A stretch of 64,000 bases of DNA from Nissolia schottii (lineage: Eukaryota; Streptophyta; Magnoliopsida; Fabales; Fabaceae). The notes beneath the pieces were generated by a model that worked only from the letters and a program-made list of their open reading frames with translations, had not been told where the DNA came from and made no database searches. The stretch is from positions 18,796 to 82,795 of the forward strand of contig QANU01066119.1 in NCBI GenBank assembly GCA_003254905.1, read 5' to 3'. The first letter of the stretch is position 1; each line of letters begins with the position of its first letter. Shown here in pieces: positions 46,570 to 58,190 of the stretch. The position numbers and the translations under genes are program-made.

Positions 46570-46829
46570 ACACCACAAAAATTACATAATATGTGCACCA
46601 CACTGAAAAATAAATATTACAAAATAGAGAAACAAATATTATTATCAAGCATTTGTGTACACGAACACACTTGTGTTTAATATTATTCATTTATTTGTTT
46701 GATAATATTTGTTTCTATATTTTGTCCGTGCACGAAAACACGTATATTTAATATTACTCGTTTATATGTTTAATAATATTTGTTTCTTTATGTGTCGTAT
46801 ATATATTATGTCAATTTTTGTGGTGTCAT
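46570..46829. mobile_element. Fold-back / MITE-like palindrome
   Basis: The arms are inverted copies: ACCACAAAAATTACATAATA (about 46571-46592) with ATATTATGTCAATTTTTGTG (about 46804-46826), and GAAACAAATATTATTATCAA (about 46629-46648) with TTGATAATATTTGTTTC (about 46699-46716). TIR ends and target duplication not fixed. Confidence 0.6.
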
Positions 46830-47222
46830 TTTCTCTCTCTTATTTCTAAATTTAGTTTTTTTTTCTTCTTATTTGGTCTTTTTGTGGCCATGGAAATGTT
46901 TACGAAAGATTTTGTTTGACACACAAATTAGTAGTAGAGAATGTGCAACATATAGGGATGTTTACGTTTCATGCGCAGTGGCCACTAATAGCATATATAT
47001 AGATTAATTGAATACGTGGTATATATAAAGATACTATTCGATCAATCATTTCTACTAATGTCAAATAGTTTAATCAATGATAAAAATGATTGAGTGCTGC
47101 GTCTTGCGCCTAGTTCCTTTGTCATAGACAAATTTTATGCCATAAAGTCCAATGCCCATGAATGGGCCATTGAGAGTGCCATTCGAAATCCAGCACAGCC
47201 ACTGCCTGCAAGCATTGACATT

Positions 47223-47268
47223 GAGAAGTGAGAAGTGAGAAGTGAGAAGTGAGAAGTGAGAAGTGAGA
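47223..47268. repeat. (GAGAAGT)6 minisatellite
   Basis: Six perfect and one partial copy of a 7-base unit. It opens frames such as HFSLLTSHFSLL on the minus strand, which are artefacts. Confidence 0.9.
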
Positions 47269-47553
47269 ACCCACTTAGCATTGTCGTGAGCCACGCAATA
47301 ACATTGACGGGTACACTAAAGAAAATGAATCCCAGAGGACACTACTCTGGCCCTTGCCGACTGGAAATTGGAATGGATCTAATTAATAGTACATTTGAGG
47401 GGGTTTATGATCCGGTTACACTCGACGGCCTAACTTACCCAAAAACTTATTTAGTTTCAAGATGTTAAATTTGATCTAATATCCTTTTTGAATTGAGTTT
47501 GGGTTATATTTTAGAATGACCAAACTCAACCTAAAGTTATTTAGTTCTTCAAA

Positions 47554-47558
<5 letters not shown>

Positions 47559-47597
<39 letters not shown>
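47559..47597. repeat. (TA)n microsatellite
   Basis: About 19 uninterrupted TA units. Confidence 0.92.
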
Positions 47598-47599
<2 letters not shown>

Positions 47600-47601
<2 letters not shown>

Positions 47602-50600
47602 AAATTAGTGATAAATTATAAGACTTTTGCATTTCAATTAATATGTTTTATAAAATATTATATTAATTTTGTATTGATATAAATTATTTTAAAATATGTA
47701 TTATAAAATATCTCTTAGATTTGATTTACTATATCCAAAATCTTATGACTTTACTATATAGTTATAATAGTCAAATTTTCATACGTTATTTAAACTTCGG
47801 GCGACCCAATTTGATCTCGATCATTAATCCGGTCATTATAAAGTCAAGGTTTGGGCTCAAAGAAATGACCATGTCATAAAAAATCGGGTTGCGTAGCCCA
47901 CCCTAACCATCTACACCACTATAGTACAAAATAAAATTCAATAAATTCCTAGTTTCCAATTAATATACTCGTATTCGTAAAATCCTAGGTATTTAATTTT
48001 TATATAAAATAATTGCACTATCCTTCAATGATATAATTTACATATTAATGTTATTGTATAATAAAAATTTAAAATAAATATTTTTGGGAGATGCATCACA
48101 CATTCAAAGTGTTTGGCCCATAATCATTTTGGTATAAATGACCCACCAACTGAAAACTGGAAAATAAAACTCATGTTATAGCGATACATGAGTAAAAAGC
48201 TGATTGCGTGAGCAGCCTCCTTTTGAATTTTTTTTTTTTCCCAATGGAAAATTTAAATAATGTCCCAGACTCCGATATATTGTCGGGTCTTCAAAATTTT
48301 GTAATTCTTTTAGATTTCCTTTGTTTTCTTGTTTAATTTTGTCTACAAATGACGTTTTTCTCTTGATCCATCTAGAGTATAACTCTCGTATATTGAGGTC
48401 CAATTTATTACCTAGAATAAAAATCGATAATATTAACTAATATTATATAATCTAATTTTTTTATTATATGTTTAAAGTAACATAATATAGCATCATGTTA
48501 TATATTCTTATTTAATTTTATCCTATAATCATGATATAAAATTATTAAGCTTCAATAACAGTAGTATTTCCTTTTTTCTAACCCCAAATTACCATTGCAT
48601 CGGTTCTTGTGTTTGCTTTATGCTTTTCTTCGTCGTGATGCTGTGAGCATGGGACCCACAGGAGGACATCGGCGGTTCTCGACAAAGGGCAACGACAGCG
48701 CACGATGAAGGGAGACAACAACGCATGACAACGGTGGCACTCAACGATTGGCGACAACACAAGAGTGCACCATGAAGGGCGAGGGCACGCGGCACAACCA
48801 CGAGGACAACGGAATATAACAACGACAGCAGCAATCTGGGTGACCATGACACGCTGCTTGGGAAACAGAAGCACACCACTGTTGACCGCGTGTGCTTAAT
48901 TGATTGAAAAGAAAATTAAGAGTATGGCTTTGCAACAGGGTGATAAAAGGAGGAGTTTTGAACAATCTGTTGTGCTAGGAATTTTAAGTGCAACCACTTT
49001 TGAGAGTTTCATGTCCTTGAAGACAGCGTTAGAGAAATATTTTTAGATTCCAAGAAAGGTAACAGTTCAGTTTATTAGAGCTGAAAAAATGCAAAATTCT
49101 AGAATGAAAATACTGCATAAATATAAAATGGAAGTTTTTAAGGACATCAATTTTATCCTATACATGTTTTTCTAATGATACAATAAACATAGAATAAGGT
49201 AAAATTATATAGTTATGTGACGCATCAAACATCGGATAATATAAAAATTTATACAGTGTATTTCTTATATTATACTATCATGTCTTATACTATCATATCT
49301 AACAATATCAAATATTATTCTATATGATGTACCAAACGTGGCCTTAATGATACACATTAGACAAGCAAATCTTGTAAGAAAGGATTAGGCGATTGGTTTC
49401 TAATTGGTGCAAAGTGACTGATCTTTCTAAAGTGGTTTCTATCTCAGAATTTTTTTTAGTTTGATATAATTTCAACACATCAAACTAGAGATTTACTCTT
49501 GCTTTGCACATGATTATAGTACAAACGATAATCTTAAATTTAGTGAGTCTTTATGATAGAGTTTTTACTATTGAAGTTCAAATATGGTTATGATTATAAC
49601 GAAAAGTTCATATTTAAAATTGGGGAAAATATAAAAATGTTTGGAATATTTTACAATGATACTTTGATAAATATTTTTCTACATTAACATATAAAATAGT
49701 TTAGTATTTTGAGAATTTTTATTTCTTAGACTTCAATATTTTGAACCAATATTAAAAAAAATAGTAAAATAAATAATAAGGTAGAAATTTTTTAATAATT
49801 TATAATCAACTGTATATAAAATATTTATGTTTAAGCACACTATATATATATACACACACATAACACACACATAAAGCATATCAAACTAGTATATACAAGT
49901 ATATCAAGTAAATATCAATTAAAATCCTTAAAAGTCTAAAATTTTAAATTATAAGAACAGATAAGTTAAGCAAATATGATGTTGAAAACCTTTATACTTT
50001 TAAATTCTATATCAAAGAACATAAAAAAAAAAGTAGGACAATAGTAAAATATAAAATAAAAAAGAATATTTTAAGAGATTAATTTCTATGCACAGTGTAA
50101 TTACATAGTTTGCATTGTCATCCAATCATGTGTTGTCATGTAAGTAAAAGTAGTTGAGTCTCACCCTTTAAAAGTCTCTAATATCGCATGATTGGATGAT
50201 AGTGTAAATTCAATGCATATAAATTAATCATTTTTTAAACATACAAAAATGATTGTTATACAAAAAAGACAGCCCCTCTTACTTATTTTGGTCACTTTCA
50301 ATTTTTATATACATTAAAAAAATTAATGCATTTGAACACAATTGTATATAGATACATTATTTTTACCAAATTTATAGAGAAAAAAATAGAGAATAAAAAC
50401 AATAGAGAAAAACAAAGTGCAAAGAAAACTAAAAGAGGAAAACAATATAGAAGAGAAAAAAATGACATCGAATTCAAAGTGCCAATAATTCACCATATCT
50501 TTTATAGAAAATATAATAAAAAATAACCAAATAATTACAGGAAAAATAATGAGTAAAAAATATATATATTACTTGTTATTGGATGAATTTTTTGTCAACA

Positions 50601-50689
50601 CATTGAAAAATATAGCAGTAAAAACTCGAAGTCAATAAAAAAATAGAAGGAAAAAATTTACCCTAAATATGAATTGCAAACCTTTCACT
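47600..50689. other. AT-rich intergenic DNA
   Basis: No supported gene. A GC-richer patch at 48650-48840 contains repeated GACAACG phrases and opens overlapping minus-strand frames with no family resemblance. A CA-run lies near 49850. The rest is AT-rich. Confidence 0.4.
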
Positions 50690-50997
50690 TAGGGCTGTCA
50701 AACGGACTGGCCAGGCCCGTTTATGGCCTGCGGACCTAAATGAGCCGGGCATAAAATATGCATATTTTTAGAGTCCGACTCGTTTATAGTCGATCCGCGG
50801 GCCTAAACGGACCCTTGCGCAACTCGTTTATTTTTTAAAAAAATTCAAAAAAATTATTTAAAAAATTCACGGGCTCACGGGCCAGCCCGCGGGCCTAAAC
50901 GGGCCGGTCCAATTTTTTTTCAAATTTTCGCAGGTCTATTTTTTGCATGTAAAATCTATCCATTTAATCGGGTAAACGACTCATTTTGACAACCCTA
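50690..50997. mobile_element. hAT-type MITE
   Basis: The ends TAGGGCTGTCAAA and TTTTGACAACCCTA are inverted copies over 308 bases. Flanks CTTTCACT (50682-50689) and CTTTGACT (50998-51005) match at 7 of 8. The interior has GGCCCGCGGG-type blocks as in the element at 24027, so the two belong to one family. Non-coding. Confidence 0.85.
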
Positions 50998-53178
50998 CTT
51001 TGACTGAATCTTTGCAAAAAAGAAAAGAAAAAGAACAATAACAGATACAATCATTATTGACAAAATGGCAAAAGATAAAACTCAACAAAAAAAATAAACA
51101 TTGCATGCTGTTGAAATAATATTCGCTTCAAACACATCATAAACATGATAACATCAATAAAAACTCGAAATAAAAAAGAAATATAAGAAAAAGAAGAAAA
51201 ATAGATTACCTTTAATATACAATGCATAATCTTCTACTTAATTGACTGCATAAAAAAATAGTAATGAAAGTTAAGTTAAAAATCATTGTCAAAAGAAAGA
51301 AGAGCATTCATTACCTGTTGGAATGAAAATAGTACTAAGAATTGAAAGAAAAAAAAGAAAAGAAGAGAAAGAGTAACACCTTAAGTAGCTAATTATGCTT
51401 AAATCATAATTAATGCTCACTAGTTGTCACTTTTATATCTTGACATTAACTTTAGACTTAGTTGGTTTAAACTGGATTATTGAAAAATAGGGGAAATTGA
51501 AAAATTTTGGAAACAAAACCTCGAAAATGCGAACCATACTTTGCAAAATTTAAACCAAGAATGAATAAAGGAGATGATTAAATCTAATCAGATTGAACAA
51601 GGGATGGATCTAAACTAAGGGATCACTCATCAACATAACCTGAAAAGCTCATACTCTGTGTGTTTGTGTGTATGTATGTATATTTCAAAATATACACGTT
51701 TCAGGCTCATACAAGAGACACATACATTCAGAAACAAACTAATAGACGAGGAGCATAACAACCAGCATGCTCATCTACCAGATACACCCCTATTAAACAT
51801 AACTCTACATGCCTAATGTCTTATGTATCTCTACTTCTTCTAAGTGTAAATCATATCTCTAGAGGTCTTCTGTGGACTCCGACTCCATGCTCACTCTTGG
51901 TATTGTGGTGGATGCAAACCTCTCCAAATATATGCCTCTCATGCTCGATTTGCACCGAATCTCTGGGCATGATGACAATCTTTGTGAAGTCCACACTACT
52001 CTTTGAAGGGGTAATCAAACCCTTATTCTCCTTATAACAGATAGGCTCCATCAGAATCTAGAACTAAAACACAGAGGGGATGAGTAGAAATTAAGGACTA
52101 ATACTTATTTAAGCCTTAATTTATATTTGTACACCACACGAGGTAAACATCTACTTACTTTCTTTAATCCCATAAATTAAGTTTTTATCTAAAAGGATGT
52201 AAAAGTATTTTTCTCATGTCTCATAATAAACATGTCCTCTTGTGTGATACAAAAATCAATATATTTCGTAAATTCTAATAATGCATCTTCAAAATGCAAC
52301 CTCTCTCTTAAATAAATGTAGAAGGATAAACATGAAAAAAACATTAATTCACATTTATGGGTGTTGCGTAAACTCGCCCGAAAATTCGTGAAGCAGTTGT
52401 GTAATGCTTAATTTTATTAAAAAGTGTGTATAATTTCGTAATTTTTCAATGGTGCAACCTAAAATTCTTATCTTTGTTAACTGCATAGGATACAATTTCT
52501 TTTAAAAAATTGTATGAAGAAATAAATATCACATCAAACCTTTGAAATTTTTTGAAAGAATTTTTGTAATATTTCTTATTTTAGATATATTTTAAGGGTG
52601 TGATTTAGATCTACAATCTTTGTAATTATTTTTTCAACTATAAAGGATCTTAATTAGAGTTCACTATATCAATTGTGGATGATATTGCTAGATGAATGAG
52701 TTTCTCCTACCACCTCTTTTGGCTTGTGATCGGTTAATTATCTATGAATTGAAAACACAGACACACACACACACATCTGGTTTTTAATGGGTCTCTATTT
52801 CCTCTGCCATTAGTTTTTAGAAACTCCATTTCTGGGTAAGTCAATAATCATAACAAATAGAAATTTATAAGCGAGACGGGAAGATAAATTGAAAATAAAT
52901 TAACACAAGCTATGATATACCCAGAGAAACATAGATGAAAAATATAACCATAAATTAGAGGTGCATAGAAACCAACCCATGCAAAAAGCCAAAGCACTTA
53001 GTTACAAAGACAAAAGTTAAACGATGCTCATAAACAACATTCAGAACTGGAAGCTAACAACGAAACCTTAAATCATCATCCTTGCCAACAACACATATTT
53101 CACACAAACGCAAAACACTAAATTATGGAAATGCCAAGGGTGATATATATGACAACCAACTTCAAACTTGTTTAGTTC
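50998..53178. other. AT-rich intergenic DNA, 3' of ZF-HD
   Basis: No supported gene. A minus-strand open stretch at 51851-52051 (SSVDFTKIVIMPRDSVQIEH) has coding-like composition but no known motif and no splice context. A CA run lies near 52758-52775. Confidence 0.4.
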
Positions 53179-53754
53179 TTAATTTGGTGTTGTGCTCTTC
53201 TCCGAGGCTTTGCGACGATTGTTGCTAACCCACACCAAAAACATCTTGCGACTAATTCCCATCTCCAAGCAAAAGCCCTCGATTTCTTTATTATCAGGCT
53301 TCCGAGGTTTCCACCCCAACTTGTCAGCAAACCTCATCATCTTGCCTTTTTGCTCTGTCGTGAACACAGTCCTCTTCTTCCTCCTTGGTGGTATCTCAGG
53401 CGGCACCGGTGCATGGCTGGTTCCCCCATTCACCTTGAATTTCACGTGATGCCCAGATTGACCTACAAATGAGATATTTGTTTTGTTTAGATTAATGTTC
53501 TCACCTTGCCTTTGACCAACAGGAGGGTTGTGAATGGTGTATTTGTAGTGAAAGTTGCGGTGACAGTTGCATGCAGCACACAGCATGTCATCCCTAGCAT
53601 TGCTCTCACCTCCTCCTCCTCCTAGAAACTCGCAACACCCGTCGAAGGAGGCTTTGCCAAGAGATGCTGCATGGTTGTGATTGCACTCCTTGTACACCAC
53701 CTCTTGCTCAAAAGTTGCTTCTGCTTGCGGATTATTATTATCAATACTAGCCAT
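53179..53754 (-). CDS. Zinc-finger homeodomain (ZF-HD) transcription factor
   Basis: This intronless gene encodes 191 residues, the usual layout for the plant ZF-HD family of nuclear DNA-binding dimers. The N-terminal ZF-HD dimerisation zinc finger spans about residues 20-72: YKECNHNHAASLGKASFDGC, then CAACNCHRNFHYK with the Cys and His ligands in place. A short linker with GHHVKFKVNGG follows. The homeodomain at about 124-183 begins PRRKKRTVFTTEQKGKM, has DKLGWKPRKPDNKEIEGFC and recognition helix MFLVWVSNNRRK. Two residues differ from the usual consensus: DGCCEF rather than DGCGEF, and WVSNNRRK where WMHNNK is common. These look like normal subfamily variation, not damage. Start at 53754 is the first Met of the frame, 52 bases downstream of a TATA box. 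The protein ends soon after the homeodomain, so it has no long C-terminal activation region. Targets cannot be read from sequence. Confidence 0.94.
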   Translation of the reverse strand: MASIDNNNPQAEATFEQEVVYKECNHNHAASLGKASFDGCCEFLGGGGGESNARDDMLCAACNCHRNFHYKYTIHNPPVGQRQGENINLNKTNISFVGQSGHHVKFKVNGGTSHAPVPPEIPPRRKKRTVFTTEQKGKMMRFADKLGWKPRKPDNKEIEGFCLEMGISRKMFLVWVSNNRRKASEKSTTPN

Positions 53755-53805
53755 AGTTAATTTTCTAAGATATGATACACAATGTAAGCTTCTTGCGGAT
53801 GGGGC

Positions 53806-53813
53806 TTTATATA
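53806..53813 (-). promoter_or_regulatory. TATA box of the ZF-HD gene
   Basis: TATATAAA on the minus strand, 52 bases upstream of the ATG. This implies a short 5' leader of about 20-25 bases. Confidence 0.7.
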
Positions 53814-53959
53814 GAAGGGGTCGGAGAATTCAGTGTGGCCACTTGGAGTGGGTTTTAAATGCATGTTATGCCAAGTTTCATGAGTTGTGGATCCTAATAC
53901 TTATCCAAAACAAAATGATAATTTTAATAGCAAAATACACCCCTCCCTGAAGATATGCT

Positions 53960-55050
53960 TATATATATTACGCTCATCTCCCTTTTATTTTTAGAAACAT
54001 AGACCNATAAATGAAAGTAAGCTACAATTCAATCGTTATTCATATATTGGGCAATACTCTTCACAAATAGTTATACACATTGAAACCTTTTTAACAAAAT
54101 AAAAAGAAAGAAATGATTGGTAATAATACAACAATATTGATGCATGATTATGATTATTATATTAAAATCATTCAATTAATAAAATAAATTATTAATAAAA
54201 AGAATTATGATAACAAAAATTAATCATTTTCTCAACAGGATTTAAAAATATTAATGTATATATTTACAATAAAATTCTCTTCTTTCATGTTTGTTAAGTC
54301 AAACCAAAAGAAATTGCAATGAAAAATAAAATAAAATTATATTTCTTCATAATCTTAATACAAAAAATCTTAAAGTAATATAGAAAAGAAAGTTCAAAAA
54401 TATATGTATGACAACATAGTTAATTATAATTCTTTAAGAGTATGGTTATTAAACTCCTAAGTTAATTCTTAATTTGTTACAAATTTATGATCCTATCACA
54501 TTAAAACAAGTTAACTCTTATATAAATTATTTTTTGTATAAACTTGTGCAAATTTAAGTAAACTCATAAAAAATGATTGTTAGTTTACAAGTTTACGATT
54601 TTAAATTAACACTTTTTTTCCTCAAAATGTGTAAGTCTGATAATATATAGTCGTTACATATTTAGTTGAGTTATTTAAGTTAAACAATATCAATTTAGAT
54701 TATTATGTTAATTTTATATATTTGTCATAATTGAGTTATGTTTACTAAACTACAAAGTAATATGTGCGAACAATAAAGCATGACATAATAATTAAGTCAT
54801 GAATTAAGGTATATTTTATAATAGTTTTTTCATTTGTTTTATTATAAAATTAACATTTTTCAATATCAATTATAAATATGATATTCAATCATGTTTAGTT
54901 ACTAATTATGTTGCTTATGTAAACTCTTACAAGTTTACGAGTCAAGTTTATGATTTAAGTTTGTTGTGACTTTGCGAGTTTACATAAACTTTCGAGTTTA
55001 ACAACCTTATTTAAGAGTGAACTTTATTGAACTCTCCTAATGTTAGGTGA
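53960..55050. other. AT-rich upstream region
   Basis: Upstream of ZF-HD on the minus strand. No gene; one ambiguous base (N) at 54006. Confidence 0.4.
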
Positions 55051-55052
55051 TA

Positions 55053-55330
55053 CTCCCTCAGTTTTATGATATGTCATTTTTGGACCTTTTACCATCACAA
55101 GGTATTTGTCCATTTGTAATATCTAAATAACATTATTTTTTTTCCTTCCATTTATACCCCTTCACTTCAAGAAAGAGAATGAGTATAGTATTGATTGTAT
55201 TAATAGAAGTTTGTTTGTCAATACAGAGATAATATTGTTCACACGTGTAATTTATACGATTTTGAAGATATATTTTTGTTTGACATCATATATGTATTGT
55301 TTGGTTTTTGACAGATATTATGAAACAAAG
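55053..55330. mobile_element. Stowaway-like MITE A
   Basis: Starts CTCCCTCAGTTTTATGATAT and ends in the inverse (ATATTATGAAACAAAG), flanked by TA (55051-55052 and 55331-55332). 278 bases, non-coding. Confidence 0.65.
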
Positions 55331-56179
55331 TATTATATATGACTCCCGTTGATTTATCATGACCAACATAACCTATCAATATGAGAGTTCAGTGTCATGT
55401 TTATAATGATACTCAATGTATTATACAAGAATGATCAGTGTTATGCTTCACAAATATAAGAGTATAAGATGTAATATTACCCAAACCTCGAGAGATTAGT
55501 GTATTTTTTTGTAAACCATGAGGTTCATGTGTGATATCATCTAACCTACAAGGAGGACGCTATAAGTTACTCATTTTTTTTAATTCATAGTTACTTATTT
55601 TATAATACAACTTTTGAATAAGGAAAAAGCTAATCAGTGCCCTTAAGGCACTAGTTAAAAAATTTAAAATAGAAATGTTTAATTGAAAGTGTGAACTTTT
55701 GATATTTTTCATGCATTAAATATAATGAAAACAAGTTAACATTCCTACTTTCAACTTCTTAACATCTTAGCAAAACCCTTTAAATAAATAATACTATACA
55801 GATTTTGTTAAAAAAGCATAAATAATAATTTTATATTAAAAAATAAAACTTATATGTTTTAATGACATTAATTTACTTTATAAACTTAAAACTTCTAATT
55901 TTTTTACTTCCCTTAACCAATGCACTGATACAACTAGCAAAACCCATATTATAATACTGTCTTCGTCAAAGAGCCATAATGCCTATAATTATATCCAATT
56001 TGTTGCAGTTGGAAAAATCAAGCTTAAAGATAAAATAGGCATTTAACACAATTAACTTACCTTTACTATAGTAACAATACAATTAACTCAATTTATTACA
56101 ACTGAAAAAGTCAAGCTTAAAGGTAGAATAGACATTTAAAGCAAATAACTTAATTAACTTCCTCTAATAATTAATTCTA

Positions 56180-56330
56180 CTTATTATTTTCTTCATTTAC
56201 TATTAAGTGTCATTTTTTAACTTCTAAATACATTGTTGACTCAACGTATCTAGATTCAATTTTTATCTAAATACATTGAGTCAACAATGTATATAAAAGT
56301 AAAAAAATAACACTTAAACGTGGATGAATG
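56180..56330. mobile_element. Stowaway-like MITE B
   Basis: A 151-base hairpin. ACATTGTTGACTCAA pairs with TTGAGTCAACAATGT, and outer arms AAGTGTCATTTTTT / AAAAAATAACACTT also pair. TA flanks both ends (56178-56179, 56331-56332). Confidence 0.7.
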
Positions 56331-56355
56331 TAGTATAAATTTTTCAAATGTGCTA

Positions 56356-56495
56356 CTCCCTTCGTCCATTCTTACTTGTCATTTTTGAATTTTAGATAAA
56401 TTATTAAATCAATGTATCTAGATGCAAATTGCATCCAAATACATTGATTTAAAATATATCTAAAAGGCAAAAGTGACAAAAGTAGATGGAAGGAA
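56356..56495. mobile_element. Stowaway-like MITE C
   Basis: Starts CTCCCTTCGTCCATTCTTAC, the classic plant Stowaway-type end, and ends GTAGATGGAAGGAA. The inner arms AAATCAATGTATCTAGATGC and the inverse form a hairpin. TA at 56354-56355 and 56496-56497. 140 bases. Confidence 0.78.
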
Positions 56496-56497
56496 TA

Positions 56498-56642
56498 CCT
56501 CCCTTTCAAAATAATTATTTATTTGACTATTTTGATACATCTTTGACTCAATGTATCTGGATATAATTTTACATTTTTTTAAACATTGAGTCAAAGATGT
56601 ACAAAAATCATTAAATGGACAATTATTTTGAAAGCAGAACAA
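56498..56642. mobile_element. Stowaway-like MITE D
   Basis: Starts CCTCCCTTTCAAAATAATTA directly after the TA that ends element C, and ends TAATTATTTTGAAAG-type sequence before TA 56643-56644 (plus-strand ATTATTTTGAAAGCAGAACAA). Inner arms ACATCTTTGACTCAATGT / ACATTGAGTCAAAGATGT are perfect inverses. 145 bases. Confidence 0.78.
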
Positions 56643-56644
56643 TA

Positions 56645-56909
56645 CCCATTCCGTCCTAAATTATTTGTCACTTTATCCAATTTTTTTTGTTCTAAATTAT
56701 CAGTCACTTTCACTTTTCTCGGTAACATTTATTACTAAGTTTTCAATTATACCTCTAATTTATTTTCTCTAAGAATGTTAAGTAGTGTTAACGCACTAAA
56801 ATTAACTAAGGATAATTTATTAAAATTACTCTTTAAATTACTCTTAATTTTATGTTTCTTAATACTCGTGTATTCAACCAAAGCTACTCATAATTTAGGA
56901 TGAATGGAG
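56645..56909. mobile_element. Stowaway-like MITE E
   Basis: Starts CCCATTCCGTCCTAAATTAT directly after the TA that ends element D and ends ATAATTTAGGATGAATGGAG before TA 56910-56911. 265 bases, AT-rich core. Confidence 0.75.
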
Positions 56910-56911
56910 TA

Positions 56912-57581
56912 ATAATTAAGATCATTTTATTGACCCGGTTATTAATTCTTTCTTCATATTATATTGCATCATCGTGTCATCTCAAAGGCCATTTAACATA
57001 ATGTACAAGGTATCGTATGATAAAGCTAATACTAGCTGGTTTGATAGGCACTATGTGTTTTCCAAGCCACATTTTTTAATTTCAAATATTAAACATTTTG
57101 CAAAATTATAAAACAAAAAATGCTCTTGAATTTTAATGGAGGCAGTTTTGCGGGTTTATTGTTGAAGCGGTGACTGAAGGAAACAATTACAACTCTTGTA
57201 AAAGTGGAAATTAATGTATCAAATGTAGTAACTACTTTACCCCTATTTTTTAGGCAGTTTCAATTGTGTAAATTAATTTAGAAGGACAATGTTGGAAGAA
57301 AAATGTGACCAAGAGAGGTGGTAAAAATGCCAAGCCGCTTTATATAAGTAGAGATTTATTCAAATGACATATTGTATAAGTTTATCAATCAAACTCCCTT
57401 TTATTTATATGTTAAAATGAAGCAGAACATAATCAAGTCTAACAAGATAAGACAAGACTTGATTAATTTTTAACATATAAGGTCTATTCACGAATAATAT
57501 AGGAATTAAAAAATATTTAATATTAAAATGAAATAAATTAAAATCATAACATAATTTAAAGATTTAATAATAAATAAAATA
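56912..57581. other. AT-rich spacer
   Basis: No gene or repeat identified between the MITE cluster and the SINE. Confidence 0.4.
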
Positions 57582-57596
57582 AAATTATGAAAATAT

Positions 57597-57758
57597 TTTT
57601 TTTGTTTCAATTAAACCATTGATGGCTCAACCCAACTAAGGTCCCTTAGAGGGGGTAAAGGTCTCTCAACGAGAATTTTCCCTATTGCCAAGATTTGAAC
57701 TAGAGACCTTTGGTTAAGGAACCAAGGTATCTACCATTTTGACTAACTTCATGCTGTT
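57597..57758 (-). mobile_element. tRNA-derived SINE, minus strand
   Basis: On the minus strand, box A TAGTCAAAATGG (57734-57745) and box B AGTTCAAATCT (57691-57701) sit 32 bases apart. The body then runs to GTTGGGTTGAGCC and an A-rich tail of eight A. Flanking repeats AAATTATGAAAATAT (57582-57596) and AAATTATAAAAATAT (57759-57773) match at 14 of 15. Its sequence is unrelated to the SINE at 34979, so two families are present. The pattern (GATACCTTGGTTCCTTAACC) is one I recall as common in legumes. Confidence 0.88.
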
Positions 57759-57773
57759 AAATTATAAAAATAT

Positions 57774-58188
57774 CTACTAATAAAAAATTATATTAATAAC
57801 ATTTAATATAAAAATTAAATATTCATGTAATATTAAAAATAAACTATTAATTATCAAAAAACTTAAGTATTAAATATTCATGTATTAATAATACTTAATA
57901 TACTTAAAATATCATAAAAAAATATAATGTAATGATAACTACAAGAGACGGAACTAGTTAAGAAAACAATTAAAGAAAATATTTTATTGAAAAAGTAAAA
58001 AAATGTTAACTCTTTAATATATTGAAAACATGAAAATCTCAAAATATTTTAATTTTACCACTTTAAGAAGTGCCCTAGCAAAATCCTAATCCTCTCTTTG
58101 TTCCTCATTCTAAGTCATTTAAGGTTTTAGCACAAACATTAAGGAAGAAATTAATTAATCTTAATTTTATATAAAAAAAGGTTTAAAT
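57774..58188. other. AT-rich spacer
   Basis: No gene. The part at 58060-58180 shares phrases (CTTTGTTCCTCATTCTAAGTC, GGTTTTAGCACAA) with the start of the next Stowaway-like element and may be a truncated relative. Confidence 0.4.
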
Positions 58189-58190
58189 TA

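Noticed and set aside
47070..47294. Minus-strand ORF with HFSLLTSHFSLL repeats
   Set aside because: Produced by the 7-bp GAGAAGT tandem repeat.
48578..48965. Three overlapping minus-strand frames in a GC-richer patch
   Set aside because: Composition bias from GACAACG repeats; no motif, promoter or splice support.
51816..52051. Overlapping short ORFs on both strands
   Set aside because: The minus frame is coding-like but too short, with no motif or splice context; not enough for a gene call.
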